A stretch of 8,152 bases of DNA from a bacterium. GTDB taxonomy: Bacteria > Bdellovibrionota > Bdellovibrionia > Bdellovibrionales > UBA1609. The DNA lies in NCBI GenBank assembly GCA_021784635.1, contig JAJYHS010000288.1:1-8152 (forward strand), in the 5' to 3' direction. The translations under genes were made by a program, and so were the position numbers. The notes under the pieces are model-generated. The model did not search any database. It was not told the DNA's origin and was given only the letters and a program-made list of their open reading frames with translations. Below are positions 5,977 through 8,152 of this stretch, in pieces; positions within the stretch are counted from its first letter, which is position 1, and the number at the start of each line of letters is the position of its first letter.

Positions 5977-8152
5977 ATGCAACACAGGCCGTTCGTCCGG
6001 GAGTATTCAACGCGAGTCGCAACTGTAGGCGTAGCAGCTGTTCTAGCGGCGGCATTTGTTTTTTTTCTAGCGTTGAATGTTTTTGCTCGCCCGTTTAAAA
6101 AGCACGATCAATCGAAAGCGCCTTCACGTCACACGGGGTTGACTATTTCCGCAGACACGATTTCGCGAAATGAAGACACCCATACATTGCAACTGAACGG
6201 GCATGTGCATTTGCATTATCAAAACGAAGATCTGCGTTGCAATGAAGCCTCCGTGTCGACTTTAACCCACGAAATTACTGCGGCCGGTAACGTTCAGATT
6301 CGAAATCCAAAAACGTACATTGAAGCAAAATCAATCCGCTATAATTACGAAACTAAAACGGGTGAATTCAAGGATGGATCGGTTGAGTCGGGTAACGTAT
6401 TGTTTCTTGGCAAACTGATAAAAAAGAAATCAAATGTCGATTACGATGCCATTAACGCACAATTCACTTCGTGCGTAACCTGCCCTCCGGCTTGGAGCTT
6501 TTCAGGCAGTGAAATCAAAGCCCGTCTCGGCGGTTATGCCCGTATTAAATTTCCAATATTGCGAGTCGGCGACTTTCCGATTTTGGCCCTCCCTTGGCTG
6601 GCCGTTCCGCTCAAAACCAAGCGGCAATCGGGATTTTTATCACCGCTTTTTGGGTTTTCGTCGTGGGGGGTAGAAACCGGATTCCCCTACTTTTGGGCCA
6701 TCTCGAGAAGTCAAGATGCGACGTTCACTTTAAACAATTACTCGAAACTCGGGCTTAAGCAAAATATTGAATATCGTTACAACTTGGGGAACCACAGCAA
6801 GGGCCAACTTGAAATGGCGCATGTTCGTGATCACATGTTTACCGATACCTACGTGAACTCAGGCGGCGGTCAATACATCGCCACAAAAACCATGGATCGC
6901 GGCTTTCTCAGCTATCATCAGCTCATAAATTTGCCTGACAATTATGTGAATCGTATCGATCTTAATCTGGCTAGCGATTTGCGCTATCCGCGCGATTATT
7001 ATCTCGACATGCCGGTATGGGGTGACCCCGCTTTTGTAAACGAATTTTCAGTCACAAAAAATACCGAACGGCAGAACATGAGCATTCAGGCGGCGTATTA
7101 TGTCAATTTGCTTAAAGCCGACGCCACGGCTTCAAACAACGATGCCGTTAACCGGTTCCCTGAAATTGACTATTCACTTATTGACACCGAACTTGGCCAC
7201 ACGAATTTGTTTTACAATATGAATTTCAGTTATGATGACTTTGCCCGCCAAGATTATTCTTTCGACACCGCGTACGACGGCCCAAATGGACGGACTGTCC
7301 CAACCGATCGATGTGACCCCAATGTCGCCGATTGCACCAATTTCGACCCGAATATTGATCAAATCCGGACAGGCCAAAGATTTATCTTCAAACCATCGAT
7401 CAGTTATCCGTTTCACGTCAGCCACTTTTTAGATGTGGACCCGAGTTTGACCTACGATGAAATGGATTACTTTTTTAACGCCAAACCAAACACACCCGTA
7501 CCTAACTATTCGCAAAACGCGACGAGACGGTATCTTAAAGCGACGGTTTCGGCGCGCACCGAATACAGCGCCGTATATGGCCCAAACAACGGTCACTCAA
7601 CCCGTTATAAACACAGTATCGTCCCTGAAATAATTTACTCATGGATACCGTGGCAGCAAAACCCTGCTAATTTATTTTTCGGGAATTTTGCGAATGAACC
7701 GATCTGGCGCCGCGATGAGCCGATTTCGAACGCCGATTTTACCGGAAGTTCAAAAGTACAATTCGATTACCTCGACCGTTTTTTCGATGAAAATTACACC
7801 ACATTTGTTCTAAGTAACTATTTAACGCGAAAAACATACGTGAAACTCCCCGACGGCACGACCGTTCCAAACTATTTTCGGTTTATGACGTTTCGATTGA
7901 GTGAAGGTTACGATTTTCACGATGCGAGTCTGCCGGCATCGCTCGATCCTCGGCCGTGGTCAGACGCACGGGGGCTTTTTGACTTACGAACGCGCCAATT
8001 CGATACCAATACTCTTGTCGACTATTATCCCTACGCTCACATATCAAATTGGTCGTCTCGAGTTCGATATACAACAATGCTAAATAATTTTTTTGAGATT
8101 GTTTATAACGACTATTACATCGTCGGCGAAAATCTTGACACTGCGATCAACC
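5977..8152 (+). CDS. lptD: LPS-assembly outer-membrane protein LptD, 3' end outside window
   Basis: LptD is the beta-barrel that, plugged by lipoprotein LptE, inserts LPS into the outer leaflet after transport by LptA/B/C/F/G. The frame is open for 725 codons to the right edge. Residues ~14-37 are a hydrophobic signal peptide after a basic start, probably cut after Phe-Ala near 37. Residues ~50-165 form the LptA-like (OstA) jellyroll: Leu-Thr-Ile-Ser-Ala-Asp, Leu-x-Gly-x-Val, Ile-x-Ala-x-x-Ile. Then come Thr-Ser-Cys166, Trp-Ser-Phe-Ser-Gly-Ser-Glu-Ile, and the hallmark Phe-Pro-Ile-Leu-Ala-Leu-Pro-Trp through Arg-Gln-Ser-Gly-Phe-Leu (200-221), followed by Pro-Tyr-Phe-Trp-Ala-Ile and Asp-Ala-Thr; the rest alternates as a barrel. 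Cys166 matches E. coli Cys173; the C-terminal cysteine pair is not in view. An in-frame TGA at 5971 forces the start at 5977, which has no real Shine-Dalgarno. It follows the cyclase gene by 61 bp with no clear terminator. Confidence 0.94.
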   Translation, partial: MQHRPFVREYSTRVATVGVAAVLAAAFVFFLALNVFARPFKKHDQSKAPSRHTGLTISADTISRNEDTHTLQLNGHVHLHYQNEDLRCNEASVSTLTHEITAAGNVQIRNPKTYIEAKSIRYNYETKTGEFKDGSVESGNVLFLGKLIKKKSNVDYDAINAQFTSCVTCPPAWSFSGSEIKARLGGYARIKFPILRVGDFPILALPWLAVPLKTKRQSGFLSPLFGFSSWGVETGFPYFWAISRSQDATFTLNNYSKLGLKQNIEYRYNLGNHSKGQLEMAHVRDHMFTDTYVNSGGGQYIATKTMDRGFLSYHQLINLPDNYVNRIDLNLASDLRYPRDYYLDMPVWGDPAFVNEFSVTKNTERQNMSIQAAYYVNLLKADATASNNDAVNRFPEIDYSLIDTELGHTNLFYNMNFSYDDFARQDYSFDTAYDGPNGRTVPTDRCDPNVADCTNFDPNIDQIRTGQRFIFKPSISYPFHVSHFLDVDPSLTYDEMDYFFNAKPNTPVPNYSQNATRRYLKATVSARTEYSAVYGPNNGHSTRYKHSIVPEIIYSWIPWQQNPANLFFGNFANEPIWRRDEPISNADFTGSSKVQFDYLDRFFDENYTTFVLSNYLTRKTYVKLPDGTTVPNYFRFMTFRLSEGYDFHDASLPASLDPRPWSDARGLFDLRTRQFDTNTLVDYYPYAHISNWSSRVRYTTMLNNFFEIVYNDYYIVGENLDTAIN

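Noticed and set aside
7174..7425. Minus-strand open frame of 83 codons and its plus-strand companion at 7232-7432
   Set aside because: Both lie wholly inside the clear lptD frame, which codes through this region; no Shine-Dalgarno or recognisable protein features.
1..8152. Mobile element, CRISPR array, phage genes, tRNA or rRNA
   Set aside because: No repeated arrays, terminal inverted repeats, transposase or integrase motifs, or RNA gene signatures were seen; gene-rich housekeeping and signalling content explains the window.

Overview
The window reads as an ordinary chromosomal stretch of a Gram-negative bacterium with moderate GC and the standard genetic code. An LptD ortholog means an outer membrane carrying LPS. 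A DsbA-family protein and a large periplasmic sensor domain also fit a diderm cell. A CHASE2-type class III adenylate cyclase, a stand-alone STAS protein and unfamiliar conserved-looking genes would suit Bdellovibrionota or a delta-proteobacterial relative. That placement is an inference from gene content only. I see no mobile element, phage gene, CRISPR array, tRNA or rRNA.

Layout, left to right: (1) the last 68 codons of a DsbA-family thiol-disulfide oxidoreductase; (2) dps, 59 bp downstream on the same strand, with an excellent Shine-Dalgarno and all ferroxidase residues; (3) a convergent, unrecognised 192-residue membrane-anchored protein on the minus strand, whose end carries a terminator-like hairpin; (4) a 134-bp divergent promoter region with a perfect -35 box and an inverted repeat; (5) a 399-residue coiled-coil protein on the plus strand; (6) a STAS-domain protein on the minus strand, whose 3' end overlaps the coiled-coil gene by 20 bp; (7) a 126-bp divergent spacer with a palindrome; (8) a 911-residue membrane adenylate cyclase (CHASE2, three membrane segments, cyclase, one TPR); (9) lptD, 61 bp further on and open at the right edge.

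Functional themes: the left end deals with redox and oxidative stress (disulfide chemistry, iron and DNA protection). The middle looks like signalling: a cAMP-producing receptor sits head-to-head with a STAS protein, which in turn runs tail-to-tail into a coiled-coil protein. The right end is outer-membrane biogenesis. LptD needs disulfides in the families studied, and the cyclase has exactly two cysteines in its periplasmic part, so the DsbA-like protein could serve both; this is inference. Nothing here is clearly a new system. The parts most worth a second look are the enlarged CHASE2 sensor, the STAS/cyclase/coiled-coil arrangement and the two unrecognised proteins.
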